Below are positions 15,092-24,374 of a stretch of 34,291 nucleotides of DNA, piece by piece. Below the pieces are notes generated by a model, which worked only from the letters and a program-made list of their open reading frames with translations, was not told where the DNA came from and did no database searches. Origin of the DNA: Bacteroidaceae bacterium. GTDB taxonomy: Bacteria > Bacteroidota > Bacteroidia > Bacteroidales > Bacteroidaceae. The translations under genes were made by a program, and so were the position numbers. The stretch is taken from assembly GCA_024398615.1 (NCBI GenBank), contig JAKSIU010000027.1, positions 1 to 34,291 on the forward strand, read 5' to 3'. How positions within the stretch are numbered: position 1 is the first letter of the stretch; the number at the start of each line of letters is the position of its first letter.

Positions 15092-16968
15092 AACGCATAG
15101 GAATTCTACCCATACTTCTTCTGGCAATAGCCTGCGACCCTGAACCGGAGCTGGTACCGGAACTTCCGGACGCAGTTGACAGCGGCCATACCGGAATGTT
15201 CATCCTATCCGAGGGACTGTTCAACCAGAACAACAGTACCCTTGCATGGCACGATTTCAGCACAGGACGGACCGAAAACTGGCAAAACGGGCAGGGACTG
15301 TCATATGATTGCTTCGAGAAGGCGAACGGCAGGCGACTCGGTGACACTGCAAACGGCATGATCATACACGGCAGCCGCATGTACATAGCAGTCACAGAAT
15401 CCGGCACTGTCGAAGTCGTGGACCCTGCCACATGCCGTTCCATATCACAAATCAGTTTGCCCGGGGCACAGCCTCGCGCCATAGCCGCCTGCGGCAGCAA
15501 TGTGTACGTGTGCTGCTATGACGGGACAGTCGCGAGGATAGACACGGCTTCACTTGCCGTTACCGGTACTGTCAGAGCAGGACGCAACCCCGACGGCATA
15601 TGCTGTGCCGGCGGAAAACTCTATGTGTCGAATTCCGGAGGTCTGGATTTCAACAGTCCGGACAGCACGGTCTCGGTAATCGGTCTGGAACCATTTGCCG
15701 AACTGGAACGGATAGCTGTCCGTCCCAACCCATTCAGAATATGCACAGACGGAACAAGTGTATTCGTGATATCACGGGGAGTGTTCGACTACTCCATTAT
15801 GGATTACAACTGCCAGTTGCAAAGGATTGACGTTGCATCGGACCGCCTTACCGCCACATACGACATCCCCGCACTGAACATGGACATTGCGGGGTCAAAT
15901 GCATGGCTGTACGAATACGGCAGCGGGAACATAATGGTCATGGAAACCGCAACAGGACTCATAACAGACGATTGCTTCATCAAAGACGGGACAACAATCC
16001 AATGTCCGTATGCGATAAAGGCCGATGCCGCCACAGGCAAGGTATATGTGTGCGATGCCATGGATTACGTCACACCGGGCAGCGTACTCTGTTTCAGTCC
16101 AGAAGGACGGCTCGAATACCGCATTCAGAGCATTGGAATCAACCCGAACACCATACTGCTTTACGATTCTGACGTTACGGCCAATGAAAAGGAGCGCACA
16201 GACACCAATGACCAGATATCCAAGGTGTTCGAATACCGTCCGGCTCCGGGACAGTTCGTCAATGTCATGCCACAGTACACTGAAGGAGACAATGACAGCA
16301 CCATGACAGCAAAATGTCTGGCTCTGCTCAACGGAAACGGAATGATAACGCTTGGCGGTTTCGGCGGATACATTACTGCAGGATTCAGCAATCCGGTCAT
16401 GAACCTGGAAGGTCTGGATTTCGAGATTGACGGAAACGCGCTCAAGGGCAGTGCAGAACCGGGAGTGGTCTGGGTAAGTACCGATGCCAACGCCAACGGT
16501 CTGCCGGACGACGAATGGTTTCAGATTGCCGGTTCCGAATATGCAGACTCACGCATCGGCTGTCACATCAGATATGAAAAGAGCAATGGTGACATTCCAT
16601 GGTATATGGATGACGGCCGCAACGGCTGCATGACACGCAACGGTTTCCACACACAGGAATACTGGCCGCTGTGGTATGACTGTGACAGCATTTCATTCTG
16701 CGCGACACTTCTCCCCGACAATTACATACTGGAAAACGGAACTTGGGTACTGTCTGCCTTTGAATGGGGATATGCCGACAATCTTCCAAACAGGAGCGAA
16801 GGATGCCGTTTTGACATTTCGTGGGCAGTAGAAGAAGACGGGACTCCTGCCGGTCTTGACCGTATTGACTTCATCAGAATCCAGACAGGAGTGCTTGGAT
16901 GCAATTCCACCACGGGTGAAGTGTCAAGCGAGATAAGTTCTATCTTCAGTCTCCACCCAGCCGGCTGA
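15088..16968 (+). CDS. btuG: BtuG-like beta-propeller lipoprotein fused to a second surface domain
   Basis: The 626-residue protein has a lipoprotein signal ending AIAC (Cys16). Residues about 35-360 form a YncE/DUF5074-type propeller like BtuG, the surface protein that captures B12 and hands it to BtuB. Blades carry repeats such as GSNVYVCCYDGTVARID and GKVYVCDAMDYVTPG. After a linker (360-378), residues about 379-622 form another domain (FEYRPAPGQF, ITLGGFGGYI, EPGVVWVSTDANANGLPDDEW, SAFEWGYADN), which I know mainly as separate Bacteroides surface proteins. The gene overlaps btuB by 4 nt, so they are co-translated. Its last 45 nt overlap the PPTase gene on the other strand. The BtuG role is inferred from fold and locus. 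Confidence 0.85.
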   Translation: MKRIGILPILLLAIACDPEPELVPELPDAVDSGHTGMFILSEGLFNQNNSTLAWHDFSTGRTENWQNGQGLSYDCFEKANGRRLGDTANGMIIHGSRMYIAVTESGTVEVVDPATCRSISQISLPGAQPRAIAACGSNVYVCCYDGTVARIDTASLAVTGTVRAGRNPDGICCAGGKLYVSNSGGLDFNSPDSTVSVIGLEPFAELERIAVRPNPFRICTDGTSVFVISRGVFDYSIMDYNCQLQRIDVASDRLTATYDIPALNMDIAGSNAWLYEYGSGNIMVMETATGLITDDCFIKDGTTIQCPYAIKADAATGKVYVCDAMDYVTPGSVLCFSPEGRLEYRIQSIGINPNTILLYDSDVTANEKERTDTNDQISKVFEYRPAPGQFVNVMPQYTEGDNDSTMTAKCLALLNGNGMITLGGFGGYITAGFSNPVMNLEGLDFEIDGNALKGSAEPGVVWVSTDANANGLPDDEWFQIAGSEYADSRIGCHIRYEKSNGDIPWYMDDGRNGCMTRNGFHTQEYWPLWYDCDSISFCATLLPDNYILENGTWVLSAFEWGYADNLPNRSEGCRFDISWAVEEDGTPAGLDRIDFIRIQTGVLGCNSTTGEVSSEISSIFSLHPAG

Positions 16969-17532
16969 ACGGGGCAGTCCGAAACGGGCCACTGACCAGA
17001 CATAATCGGATTTCCCGGATGTGGTCACGATCTCAGGTCCGGACAGAACGGAGAAAAGGTCATCGGTTATACCCGTACCGCGCAGTTTGAGAACCGCCTC
17101 CTTTCTGGTCCACAGGCGCAGGAACTCCATGACGGGATTGGCATCGGCCTCTATTACGGCACGTTCGGCTTCATTCATTGTATGTCGTATCAGGGCATCG
17201 TCAATCCTTCTCTCACACTCGATGTCTATGCCCACAGGAAAGTCGCTCACAGCAACTGCAATGGCTTTCCGGCAATGACTTATGCTGAAATGTATATCAG
17301 GACGGCCTATGATTGATGGTTTGCCGTGCGCTCCATATCCGAATTCAAAGTTCCTCAGGCCAGTCATGTCTGAAAGCATGCAGTATGACTTGAGGGATGC
17401 GAAACGGCCGAATGGGAATCTGAACGACATGGCCTGCCGGAGACGCTGCCCTGACACCAGCGGCAACATTTCCTCTATTCCCTTTTCAAGCAGGGATTCA
17501 TCGACTTCGAAAATCTGAATATCCGGTTTCAC
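16924..17532 (-). CDS. 4'-phosphopantetheinyl transferase (Sfp type)
   Basis: The 202-residue protein transfers phosphopantetheine from CoA to a carrier protein serine. It shows GKPSI (70-74), HFSISHC (81-87), the Mg-binding GIDIE (Asp103, Glu105) and the WTRKEAVLK helix (Trp141, Glu145). These are the P1-P3 motifs of Sfp-type enzymes. The start is GTG at 17532; the next in-frame Met is at residue 23, inside the conserved N-terminal region. The 3' end overlaps the btuG-like gene by 45 nt tail to tail. No polyketide or peptide synthetase is nearby, so the partner could be the fatty-acid carrier protein or a distant cluster. Confidence 0.92.
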   Translation of the reverse strand: MKPDIQIFEVDESLLEKGIEEMLPLVSGQRLRQAMSFRFPFGRFASLKSYCMLSDMTGLRNFEFGYGAHGKPSIIGRPDIHFSISHCRKAIAVAVSDFPVGIDIECERRIDDALIRHTMNEAERAVIEADANPVMEFLRLWTRKEAVLKLRGTGITDDLFSVLSGPEIVTTSGKSDYVWSVARFGLPRSAGWVETEDRTYLA

Positions 17533-17536
17533 GGCT

Positions 17537-17544
17537 CAAAAGTA
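17537..17544 (-). promoter_or_regulatory. -7 box of the PPTase gene
   Basis: On the minus strand, TACTTTTG ends only 4 nt before the GTG start. If used, the transcript would begin at or next to the start codon. I see no convincing -33 element at 18-20 nt, so this is weaker than the other boxes. Confidence 0.45.
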
Positions 17545-17577
17545 AGCATTCCAAACGGAGTTTGGGCACCAATTTGT

Positions 17578-17585
17578 TATCTTTG
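17578..17585 (+). promoter_or_regulatory. -7 box of prfA
   Basis: TATCTTTG is a full TAnnTTTG match ending 25 nt before the prfA ATG. The nearest TTTG upstream is only 13 nt away, so the -33 element is unclear. Confidence 0.6.
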
Positions 17586-17610
17586 TGTCCGAATCAAAAC
17601 CAACATCAGT

Positions 17611-18720
17611 ATGTCACCGGCACAAATGCTTGAAAAACTGGACGGCCTTGAAGCCCGTTTTCAGGAAGTGAGCCTGCTAATTACAGACCCGGCAGTCATT
17701 GCCGACATGAAACGTTTCGTCAAGCTGAACCGCGAATACAAGGACCTGGAATCCATTTCACAGGCGCGCAAGCGCTATATTGCGCTCCAGAACAATATCG
17801 AACAGGCACGCGAGCTCATTGCCACCGAATCCGATGCAGACATGCGCCAGATGGCACGCGAGGAACTGGAAAGTTCCCAGCAGCTGCTGGAACAGACTGA
17901 AGAGGAAATCAAGTTGCTTCTGGTTCCGGCCGATCCTCAGGACGCAAAGGATGTGGTAATGGAAATACGCGGAGGAACCGGCGGTGACGAGGCTGCACTA
18001 TTTGCCGGTGACCTGTACCGCATGTACTGCAAGTTCTGTGAGCTGAAGGGATGGAAGACGGCTGTGTCATCGTGCTCCGAGGGTGCAGCCGGCGGATTCA
18101 AGGAAATCATCTTCACCGTAAGCGGAGAAAATGTATATGGTATCCTGAAATACGAATCGGGAGTTCACCGCGTCCAACGCGTGCCGGTAACCGAGACACA
18201 GGGACGGATCCATACATCGGCTGCAACAGTTGCCGTTCTGCCGGAAGCCGATGCCTTTGAGGTCGAAATCAACGAAGGCGAGATCAAGTGGGACACCTTC
18301 CGCAGCAGCGGTGCCGGAGGTCAGAACGTGAACAAGGTGGAGTCTGGAGTAAGACTGCGCTACAACTGGAAGAATCCTACCACAGGAACAGTCGAGGAAA
18401 TACTCATCGAGTGTACCGAAACCCGTGACCAGCCAAAGAACAAGGAACGGGCTCTCAGCCGCCTGCGCACCATGATCTATGACCGCGAACATCAGAAATA
18501 CGTTGATGACATTGCCGCCAAGCGCAAGACAATGGTATCGACCGGTGACCGGTCGGCAAAGATCCGCACATACAATTTCCCGCAGGGACGCATCACTGAC
18601 CATCGCATCAACTACACTATCTACAATCTCCCGGCTTTCATGGACGGTGCAATCCAGGACTGCATCGACCAGTTGACAATCGCCGAGAATGCGGAACGGA
18701 TGAAAGAAAGTGAATTGTAA
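17611..18720 (+). CDS. prfA: Peptide chain release factor 1
   Basis: RF1 recognises UAA and UAG stop codons and releases the finished peptide. The 369-residue protein has the [12 protein letters not shown] segment (121-132), the PVT codon-recognition tripeptide (192-194, PxT type, distinguishing it from the SPF of RF2), and the GGQ hydrolysis motif (236-238, in [10 protein letters not shown]). A C-terminal RMKESEL tail is present. Length is typical. Start ATG at 17611 fits the N-terminal family pattern. pyrF follows after 23 nt, so the two are probably co-transcribed. Confidence 0.97.
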   Translation: MSPAQMLEKLDGLEARFQEVSLLITDPAVIADMKRFVKLNREYKDLESISQARKRYIALQNNIEQARELIATESDADMRQMAREELESSQQLLEQTEEEIKLLLVPADPQDAKDVVMEIRGGTGGDEAALFAGDLYRMYCKFCELKGWKTAVSSCSEGAAGGFKEIIFTVSGENVYGILKYESGVHRVQRVPVTETQGRIHTSAATVAVLPEADAFEVEINEGEIKWDTFRSSGAGGQNVNKVESGVRLRYNWKNPTTGTVEEILIECTETRDQPKNKERALSRLRTMIYDREHQKYVDDIAAKRKTMVSTGDRSAKIRTYNFPQGRITDHRINYTIYNLPAFMDGAIQDCIDQLTIAENAERMKESEL

Positions 18721-18743
18721 GAATAATTATTAATAATCAGAAT

Positions 18744-19562
18744 ATGACAAGAGAAGAACTTTACAATAACATAATGCGCAAGCGCAGTTTCCTGTGCATA
18801 GGACTTGACACTGACCTGAGGAAGATTCCACAGCACCTGCTTGAACTTGACGACCCTGTCTTTGAGTTCAACAAGGCCATAATCGATGCAACAGCACCAT
18901 ACTGCATTGCCTACAAGCCCAACCTGGCATTCTACGAAGGAGCAGGACTGAACGGTGTACGTTCCCTCTACCGCACGCTCGAATACATACGCGGCAATTA
19001 TCCGGACCAGTTCATCATTGCCGATGCAAAACGCGGGGACATAGGCAACACTTCGGCCCTGTATGCACGCAGTTTCTTTGAAGAGATGGATGTGGATTCC
19101 GTGACCGTGGCTCCATACATGGGACAGGACAGCGTGACACCATTCCTGGGTTTTGAAGGCAAGTGGGTCATTCTCCTTGCTCTGACCAGCAACAAGGGTG
19201 CGCAGGATTTCCAGTATATAAGCGACTCTGAAGGACGTCCGCTCTTCCGGAATGTACTGGAACACTCACTTGAATGGGGTGGTACTCCTGACAATATGAT
19301 GTACGTGGTCGGTGCCACACGCGCTGAAATGCTCACTCAGATACGTTCCATCGTTCCCGACAGTTTCCTGCTTGTACCCGGCATAGGAGCACAGGGAGGA
19401 AGCCTGGCTGATGTATGCAGATACGGCATGAACAGCATGTGCGGTCTTATTGTCAACAGCAGCCGTGCCATCATATACGCTGACAGCACCCGGAATTTCG
19501 CAGCGGCAGCCGCCGAACAGGCTAAAGCAGTGCAGCAGGAAATGTCATCTTATTTGAAATAA
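18744..19562 (+). CDS. pyrF: Orotidine 5'-phosphate decarboxylase
   Basis: PyrF converts OMP to UMP, the last step of pyrimidine synthesis. The 272-residue protein is the longer type-2 form. It has CIGLDTDL at the N-terminus, [10 protein letters not shown], and the catalytic [11 protein letters not shown] motif (Asp94, Lys96, Asp99). [18 protein letters not shown] forms the phosphate-side region, and [10 protein letters not shown] the C-terminal phosphate loop. It is placed directly after prfA, an association I recall from Bacteroides. Confidence 0.96.
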   Translation: MTREELYNNIMRKRSFLCIGLDTDLRKIPQHLLELDDPVFEFNKAIIDATAPYCIAYKPNLAFYEGAGLNGVRSLYRTLEYIRGNYPDQFIIADAKRGDIGNTSALYARSFFEEMDVDSVTVAPYMGQDSVTPFLGFEGKWVILLALTSNKGAQDFQYISDSEGRPLFRNVLEHSLEWGGTPDNMMYVVGATRAEMLTQIRSIVPDSFLLVPGIGAQGGSLADVCRYGMNSMCGLIVNSSRAIIYADSTRNFAAAAAEQAKAVQQEMSSYLK

Positions 19563-19597
19563 GTACGCGCGCAGGCGGGAAAATTGATACAATTCAC

Positions 19598-19605
19598 TAC
19601 TTTTG
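19598..19605 (+). promoter_or_regulatory. -7 box of the lpxD operon
   Basis: TACTTTTG matches TAnnTTTG and ends 23 nt before the lpxD ATG, in the 66-nt gap after pyrF. No good -33 element is seen at 18-20 nt. It may drive lpxD through tsaC. Confidence 0.6.
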
Positions 19606-19628
19606 CAATCTATACAAAAGCATAATTA

Positions 19629-20675
19629 ATGGAATTTACTGCAAAACAGATAGCACAGTTCCTTTCAGGACAGGTGCAGGGAAATGAAAATGCCGCCGTC
19701 AATACCTTCGCCAAGATTGAAGAAGGCCGTCCAGGAGCCATTTCATTTCTCTCCAATTCAAAATATACAGACTTCCTCTACACAACACAGTCAAGTGTCG
19801 TTCTGATTAACCGGGACTTCAAGCTTGACAGACAGCCCGAAGTCACTCTCATTCTGGTTGACAATGCCTACGAGAGCCTGGCCAGACTGCTTACACTGTA
19901 TTCCCAAGCCGTCAATCCGCCGCGTCAGGGTATCAGTCCGCTGGCATCGGTCTCAGAATCGGCACAGATTGGCAAGGACGTGTTCATAGGACCGTTCGCA
20001 GTCATTGAAGATGAAGCCGTCATAGGTGACGGCACTCAGATATATCCGCACGCATATGTAGGCCGTGGCGCGAAAACCGGCAATGGCTGCATACTCTATC
20101 CAAATGCGACTCTCTATTACGGCTGCATTCTGGGAAACCGATGCACCATGCACGCCGGAAGCGTAGTAGGTGCCGACGGATTCGGATTCGCACCGACTCA
20201 GAACGGCTATGAAAAGATTCCGCAGATTGGCATTGCCCAGCTTGAGGACGATGTTGAAATCGGAGCAAACACCTGCATTGACCGTTCCACCATGGGACGC
20301 ACAATTGTTCACAAGGGTGTGAAGTTGGACAACATGGTGCAGATCGCCCACAATGTCGAAGTAGGCGAGAATACCGTGATGTCAGCCCAGAGCGGCATTG
20401 CCGGATCGACCAAGATCGGCCAATGGTGCATGATTGGCGGACAGAGCGGTATCAACGGACACATCAAAGTCGGCAACAAGGTCAATCTGGGTGCAAAGAC
20501 CGGCCTCATGCAGAGCACGCCTGACGGACAGAACGTCATGGGATACCCTGCTACCGGACTGCGCGAGTTCCTGCGTTCATCGGTGGTCTTCCGCAAGCTG
20601 CCCGACATGAAACAGGAAATCCAAGAGCTTAAGAAAGAGCTCGAATCACTGAAAGCTAAACTTGAAGACAAGTAA
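19629..20675 (+). CDS. lpxD: UDP-3-O-acylglucosamine N-acyltransferase
   Basis: LpxD adds the second hydroxyacyl chain (from acyl-ACP) to the UDP-glucosamine precursor of lipid A. The 348-residue protein has an N-terminal uridine-binding domain (about 1-100, with [11 protein letters not shown]), then left-handed beta-helix hexapeptide repeats (about 105-310). The catalytic-region His is in [13 protein letters not shown] conserved GADGFGFAP loop lies at about 180-188, and a C-terminal coiled helix ([19 protein letters not shown]) ends the protein. lpxC/fabZ starts 6 nt downstream. The enzyme is cytoplasmic and trimeric. Confidence 0.96.
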   Translation: MEFTAKQIAQFLSGQVQGNENAAVNTFAKIEEGRPGAISFLSNSKYTDFLYTTQSSVVLINRDFKLDRQPEVTLILVDNAYESLARLLTLYSQAVNPPRQGISPLASVSESAQIGKDVFIGPFAVIEDEAVIGDGTQIYPHAYVGRGAKTGNGCILYPNATLYYGCILGNRCTMHAGSVVGADGFGFAPTQNGYEKIPQIGIAQLEDDVEIGANTCIDRSTMGRTIVHKGVKLDNMVQIAHNVEVGENTVMSAQSGIAGSTKIGQWCMIGGQSGINGHIKVGNKVNLGAKTGLMQSTPDGQNVMGYPATGLREFLRSSVVFRKLPDMKQEIQELKKELESLKAKLEDK

Positions 20676-20681
20676 TATAAC

Positions 20682-22076
20682 ATGTACAAACAGAAGACTT
20701 TAAAAGACAGTTTCTCACTTAGTGGCAAAGGACTGCATACAGGTCTTGAACTTACCGTGACATTCAAACCGGCACCTGCCGATTACGGATATAAGATACA
20801 AAGAATTGACCTGGAAAGCCAGCCGGTCATTGACGCTTTCGCAGAAAACGTACGTGAGACACAACGCGGTACCGTGCTTTTCAAAGGCAACGCCAGGGTA
20901 AGCACCGTAGAACACGCACTGGCAGCCCTGTATGCTGCAGGAATCGACAACTGCCACATAGAAGTCAACGGTCCCGAATTCCCGATTCTTGACGGCAGCG
21001 CAATCCAGTACGTTGAAAACATCGAAAGGGTTGGAGTCAAGGAACAGGATGCCCTGAAGGACTTCTACGTAGTCAAATCCAAGATAGAAGTGCGTGACGA
21101 GCAGACCGGTTCGTCAATCATACTTCTGCCCGATGACGAATTCAGCGTCAACGTACTCATTTCATTCGATTCCAAGATCCTGTACAACCAATACGCATCA
21201 CTTGACGACATGCGCAACTTCCACAAGGAAATAGCATCAAGCCGCACATTCGTGTTCGTCCGCGAAATCGAGCCATTGCTGGGTGTCGGCCTCATCAAAG
21301 GCGGGGACCTTGACAACGCGATAGTGATCTACGAAAGGGAAATGCCGCAGGAACGCTACGACAAGCTTTCCGAAATCATGGGCGTTCCTAAAATGGATGC
21401 CAAGAAACTGGGATATATAATGCATAAGCCCCTCACTTGGGACAACGAGCCGGCAAGACACAAGCTGCTTGACATCATAGGCGACCTTGCACTTGTCGGA
21501 AAACCCATCAAGGGACGTATCATAGCAACCCGCCCGGGTCACACCATCAACAATAAGTTCGCACGCATCCTGCGCAAGAACATCACATTGAACGATGCCC
21601 AGGCCCCGGCATACAATCCGTCCCTGCCGCCAGTCATGAACCTGCAACAGATCAAGGCAGGACTTCCACAGCGTTACCCGATGCTGCTGCTCGACAAGGT
21701 CATAGCAATGACAGACCTTTATGCTGAAGGAGTCAAGAACGTCACAAATGACGAATTCTTCTTTCAGGGTCATTTCCCGGATATGCCAATCATGCCGGGC
21801 GTCCTGATTATCGAAGCAATGGCACAGCTTGGCGGTACTCTGGCACTGCGCTACACGGACCATCCGGAATTGTATCAGGCACGCTTCGTAAAGATCGACA
21901 ACACCCGTTTCAGGCATGAAGTCGTTCCTGGAGATACCATGCTGATGCGAGTGGTCAGGACTGCACCATTACGTCATAACATGTTGTCTATCAAGGGATA
22001 CACCTTTGTTGCCGATAAACTGGTTGCAGAATCGGAGTTTATGGTTCAACTGACTAGAAAAACTATAGAAGAATGA
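20682..22076 (+). CDS. lpxC/fabZ: Bifunctional LpxC deacetylase / FabZ dehydratase
   Basis: Residues 1 to about 310 are LpxC, the zinc deacetylase that commits the UDP-acyl-GlcNAc to lipid A. Expected zinc ligands are His78 (VEHALAAL), His260 and Asp264 (ARHKLLDIIGD), with catalytic His287 (RPGHTINN). Residues about 315-464 are FabZ, the hydroxyacyl-ACP dehydratase, with YPMLLLDKV, GHFPDMPIMPG (His364) and EAMAQLGG (catalytic Glu378). The fusion is well known in Bacteroidota and Chlorobi. It joins the enzyme that uses hydroxyacyl-glucosamine to the one competing for hydroxyacyl-ACP. The stop overlaps the lpxA start (ATGA). Confidence 0.97.
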   Translation: MYKQKTLKDSFSLSGKGLHTGLELTVTFKPAPADYGYKIQRIDLESQPVIDAFAENVRETQRGTVLFKGNARVSTVEHALAALYAAGIDNCHIEVNGPEFPILDGSAIQYVENIERVGVKEQDALKDFYVVKSKIEVRDEQTGSSIILLPDDEFSVNVLISFDSKILYNQYASLDDMRNFHKEIASSRTFVFVREIEPLLGVGLIKGGDLDNAIVIYEREMPQERYDKLSEIMGVPKMDAKKLGYIMHKPLTWDNEPARHKLLDIIGDLALVGKPIKGRIIATRPGHTINNKFARILRKNITLNDAQAPAYNPSLPPVMNLQQIKAGLPQRYPMLLLDKVIAMTDLYAEGVKNVTNDEFFFQGHFPDMPIMPGVLIIEAMAQLGGTLALRYTDHPELYQARFVKIDNTRFRHEVVPGDTMLMRVVRTAPLRHNMLSIKGYTFVADKLVAESEFMVQLTRKTIEE

Positions 22077-22849
22077 TCAGCCCTTTAGCATATGTGGACC
22101 CATCGGCCCAGATAGGAGAGAATGTTGAGATTGGACCGTTCTGTTTCATTGACAAGAACGTAGTGATAGGTAACGACAATATACTCATGCCTCACGTGAA
22201 CATCATGTACGGTTCACGTATCGGCAACGGCAACGAGATCCATCCGGGTGCCGTCATCGGTGACATCCCTCAGGATCTCAAGTTCCATGGCGAGGACACA
22301 ACCGCCGAAATCGGCGATTTCAACCGCATTCGTGAAAATGTCACAATCCATCGCGGAACCGCATCCAAAGGCAAAACCGTTGTCGGCAACCACAATCTGC
22401 TCATGGAGAATATGCATGTCGCACATGACTGTGTCATAGGAAACAACTGTATCATCGGCAACAGCACCAAGTTCGCAGGTGAAGTGGTAGTTGATGACCA
22501 CGCAACGATAAGCGCCTGCGTTCTGGTCCACCAGTTCAGCCACATTGGCGGATACGTCATGATTCAGGGTGGTAGCGGATGCAGCAAGGACATTCCACCG
22601 TATATCATGTGTGGACGCAATCCGGTAACATACGCCGGCATCAACCTTGTCAGGCTGCGCAGAGAAGGTTATTCAAGTGAAACAATCGCTGCAATACACA
22701 ATGCGTATCGTATTATATACCAAAGCGGTATGAATGTATCGCAGGCAATGGCCGCACTCAAGCAGGAGGAATTCTCACAGCTTCCGGAAGTTCAGTACAT
22801 AATCAGGTTCATTGAAAGTTCCGAACGTGGTATCATCAGAGACAGATAA
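22073..22849 (+). CDS. lpxA: UDP-N-acetylglucosamine acyltransferase
   Basis: LpxA performs the first acylation of UDP-GlcNAc in lipid A synthesis. The 258-residue protein is a left-handed beta-helix (hexapeptide repeats, about 1-190) with a helical C-terminal domain. The conserved HVAHDC motif holds the catalytic base, His118. GDIPQDLKFHGE and RGTASKG are family loops. The start codon overlaps the lpxC/fabZ stop by 4 nt, so translation is probably coupled. Reaction order (A, C, D) differs from gene order (D, C/Z, A), as is usual for this cluster in the phylum. Confidence 0.96.
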   Translation: MISPLAYVDPSAQIGENVEIGPFCFIDKNVVIGNDNILMPHVNIMYGSRIGNGNEIHPGAVIGDIPQDLKFHGEDTTAEIGDFNRIRENVTIHRGTASKGKTVVGNHNLLMENMHVAHDCVIGNNCIIGNSTKFAGEVVVDDHATISACVLVHQFSHIGGYVMIQGGSGCSKDIPPYIMCGRNPVTYAGINLVRLRREGYSSETIAAIHNAYRIIYQSGMNVSQAMAALKQEEFSQLPEVQYIIRFIESSERGIIRDR

Positions 22850-22882
22850 CTGTTCTTATACTAACATAAAACAGAAAGCACT

Positions 22883-23446
22883 ATGATTTACAGATTCATT
22901 TTGGTTTCAGACGAAGTTGACGATTTCTATCGTGAAATACAGATAGCATCATCAGCGTCATTCCTTGACTTCAGCAATGCCATACTGGAATCAGTCGGTT
23001 TTCCTGACGATCAGATGACATCATTCTTCATGTGTGAAGACAACTGGGAAAAGCGTGAGGAAATTACACGTGAGGAAATGAGCACCAGTTCCGAAGTGGA
23101 CAACTGGGTAATGGCCGATACACCGCTTGACGAACTGATTGAAGACGAGAAGCAGAGACTCATCTATATTTTCGACCCTCTTACAGAACGTTGTTTCTTC
23201 ATTGAGCTCAAGGAAATCATTACCGGCAAGACTCTTGCCAAAGCAAGTTGTACAGCCAAATCCGGTCTGCCTCCAAAACAGGCCATTGATTTTGACGAAC
23301 TGGCCAAGACGGCAACAACCCTGGACACTGGAGAGAATTTCTACGGTGATGAGGGATTTGAAGACGGAGAACTCGATCAGGACGGTTTCGACATGGGTTC
23401 CGAACCCACAGATATTTCCATAGATTCAATAGACGATCTTTATTGA
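22883..23446 (+). CDS. PRiA4_ORF3-like conserved protein
   Basis: This 187-residue acidic protein resembles the PRiA4b ORF-3 / 'IS1096 passenger TnpR' family (PF07929). Typical segments are YRFILVSDEVDDFYREIQI at the start, the SFFMCEDNWEKREEIT strand pair, and LIYIFDPLTERCFFIEL. The tail (about 150-187) is rich in Asp/Glu and probably disordered. Despite the family name, nothing here suggests a transposon: it lies between lpxA and miaA, an arrangement I recall as ordinary in Bacteroides. No signal peptide or membrane segment is seen. Function is unknown. miaA follows after 1 nt. Confidence 0.82.
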   Translation: MIYRFILVSDEVDDFYREIQIASSASFLDFSNAILESVGFPDDQMTSFFMCEDNWEKREEITREEMSTSSEVDNWVMADTPLDELIEDEKQRLIYIFDPLTERCFFIELKEIITGKTLAKASCTAKSGLPPKQAIDFDELAKTATTLDTGENFYGDEGFEDGELDQDGFDMGSEPTDISIDSIDDLY

Positions 23447-23447
23447 T

Positions 23448-24374
23448 GTGAAGAGTCTCATAATAGTACTAGGACCTACCGGCGTGGGAAAGACAGATCT
23501 CTGTCTGACCCTCGCCGATTTGTTTCATACGCCTATCATAGGAGCCGATTCCAGACAGATGTATGCTGACATTCCTGTCTGTACAGCAGCCCCAACGAAA
23601 GAGCAGATGGAACGGGTACAGCATTATTTTGTAAGGAATCTTCAAATTACCGATTATTTCAGTGCAGCACGCTACGAAGAACAGGCTTCCAAGCTTATAC
23701 ATACCCTATTCGGCAATCACGACATATTACTGGCCAGCGGTGGTTCAATGATGTATATAGACTCTTTATGCTATGGAATTGATGATATACCTACCATTAC
23801 CGCCGAGACAAGAGAACATCTGTTAGAAAGATTCCGCAGTGAAGGATTGGACAGACTTGCATCAGAACTCAGGATTCTCGATCCGGAATACTACCGTCAG
23901 GTTGATGTGAAGAACCCCAAGAGAATTCTTCACGCCCTTGAAGTATGCTACCAGACGGGGCGTCCCTACTCCGATTTCCGGACCGGTCGGAAAGCAGAAA
24001 GGCCATACAACATCATCCGCATAGGACTGACAAGAGACAGGGAGGAATTGTATTCCAGAATAAACACGCGGGTTTCACAGATGGTTGAAAACGGTCTTCT
24101 TGATGAAGCCCGCCGCATGTACCCGTACAAGGGGCTCAATTCTCTCAACACGGTCGGCATGAAGGAACTGTTCAGTTGGATGGATGGAGAACCCGCGCCG
24201 GACGGCAAGCCACAGACACTGGAATCGGCATTGGACAGAATCAGGCAGAACAGCCGCATCTATTCACGTAAGCAGATGACATGGTTCAAGCGGGATACAA
24301 ACACGCAATGGTTTCATCCCGATGATAAGGAAAACATTATCAGTTATATAAAACAGAGAGCTTATGCTGGTTAA
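23448..24374 (+). CDS. miaA: tRNA dimethylallyltransferase
   Basis: MiaA transfers a dimethylallyl group to N6 of A37 in tRNAs that read codons starting with U. The 308-residue protein has the P-loop GPTGVGKT (9-16), the DSRQMY motif, the ASGGSMMYIDSL pocket, and the KNPKRILHALEV and QNSRIYSRKQMTWF segments. The start is GTG, 1 nt after the preceding stop; the overlapping ATG leads straight to a stop, and GTG is needed to keep the IIVLGPTG strand. The 3' end overlaps tsaC by 11 nt. Confidence 0.95.
   Translation: MKSLIIVLGPTGVGKTDLCLTLADLFHTPIIGADSRQMYADIPVCTAAPTKEQMERVQHYFVRNLQITDYFSAARYEEQASKLIHTLFGNHDILLASGGSMMYIDSLCYGIDDIPTITAETREHLLERFRSEGLDRLASELRILDPEYYRQVDVKNPKRILHALEVCYQTGRPYSDFRTGRKAERPYNIIRIGLTRDREELYSRINTRVSQMVENGLLDEARRMYPYKGLNSLNTVGMKELFSWMDGEPAPDGKPQTLESALDRIRQNSRIYSRKQMTWFKRDTNTQWFHPDDKENIISYIKQRAYAG

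Noticed and set aside
21237-21917. A 226-codon minus-strand frame opposite lpxC/fabZ
   Set aside because: Antisense to catalytic regions of LpxC and FabZ; rich in Cys/His/Val as expected of a shadow.
20682-22076. LpxC/FabZ fusion as a novel gene
   Set aside because: This fusion is well established in Bacteroidota and serves here as a taxonomic marker.
22883-23446. A transposon passenger gene (IS1096/TnpR family name)
   Set aside because: No inverted repeats, transposase or target duplication is visible, and the gene lies within a conserved lipid A/tRNA gene run; the family name is misleading.
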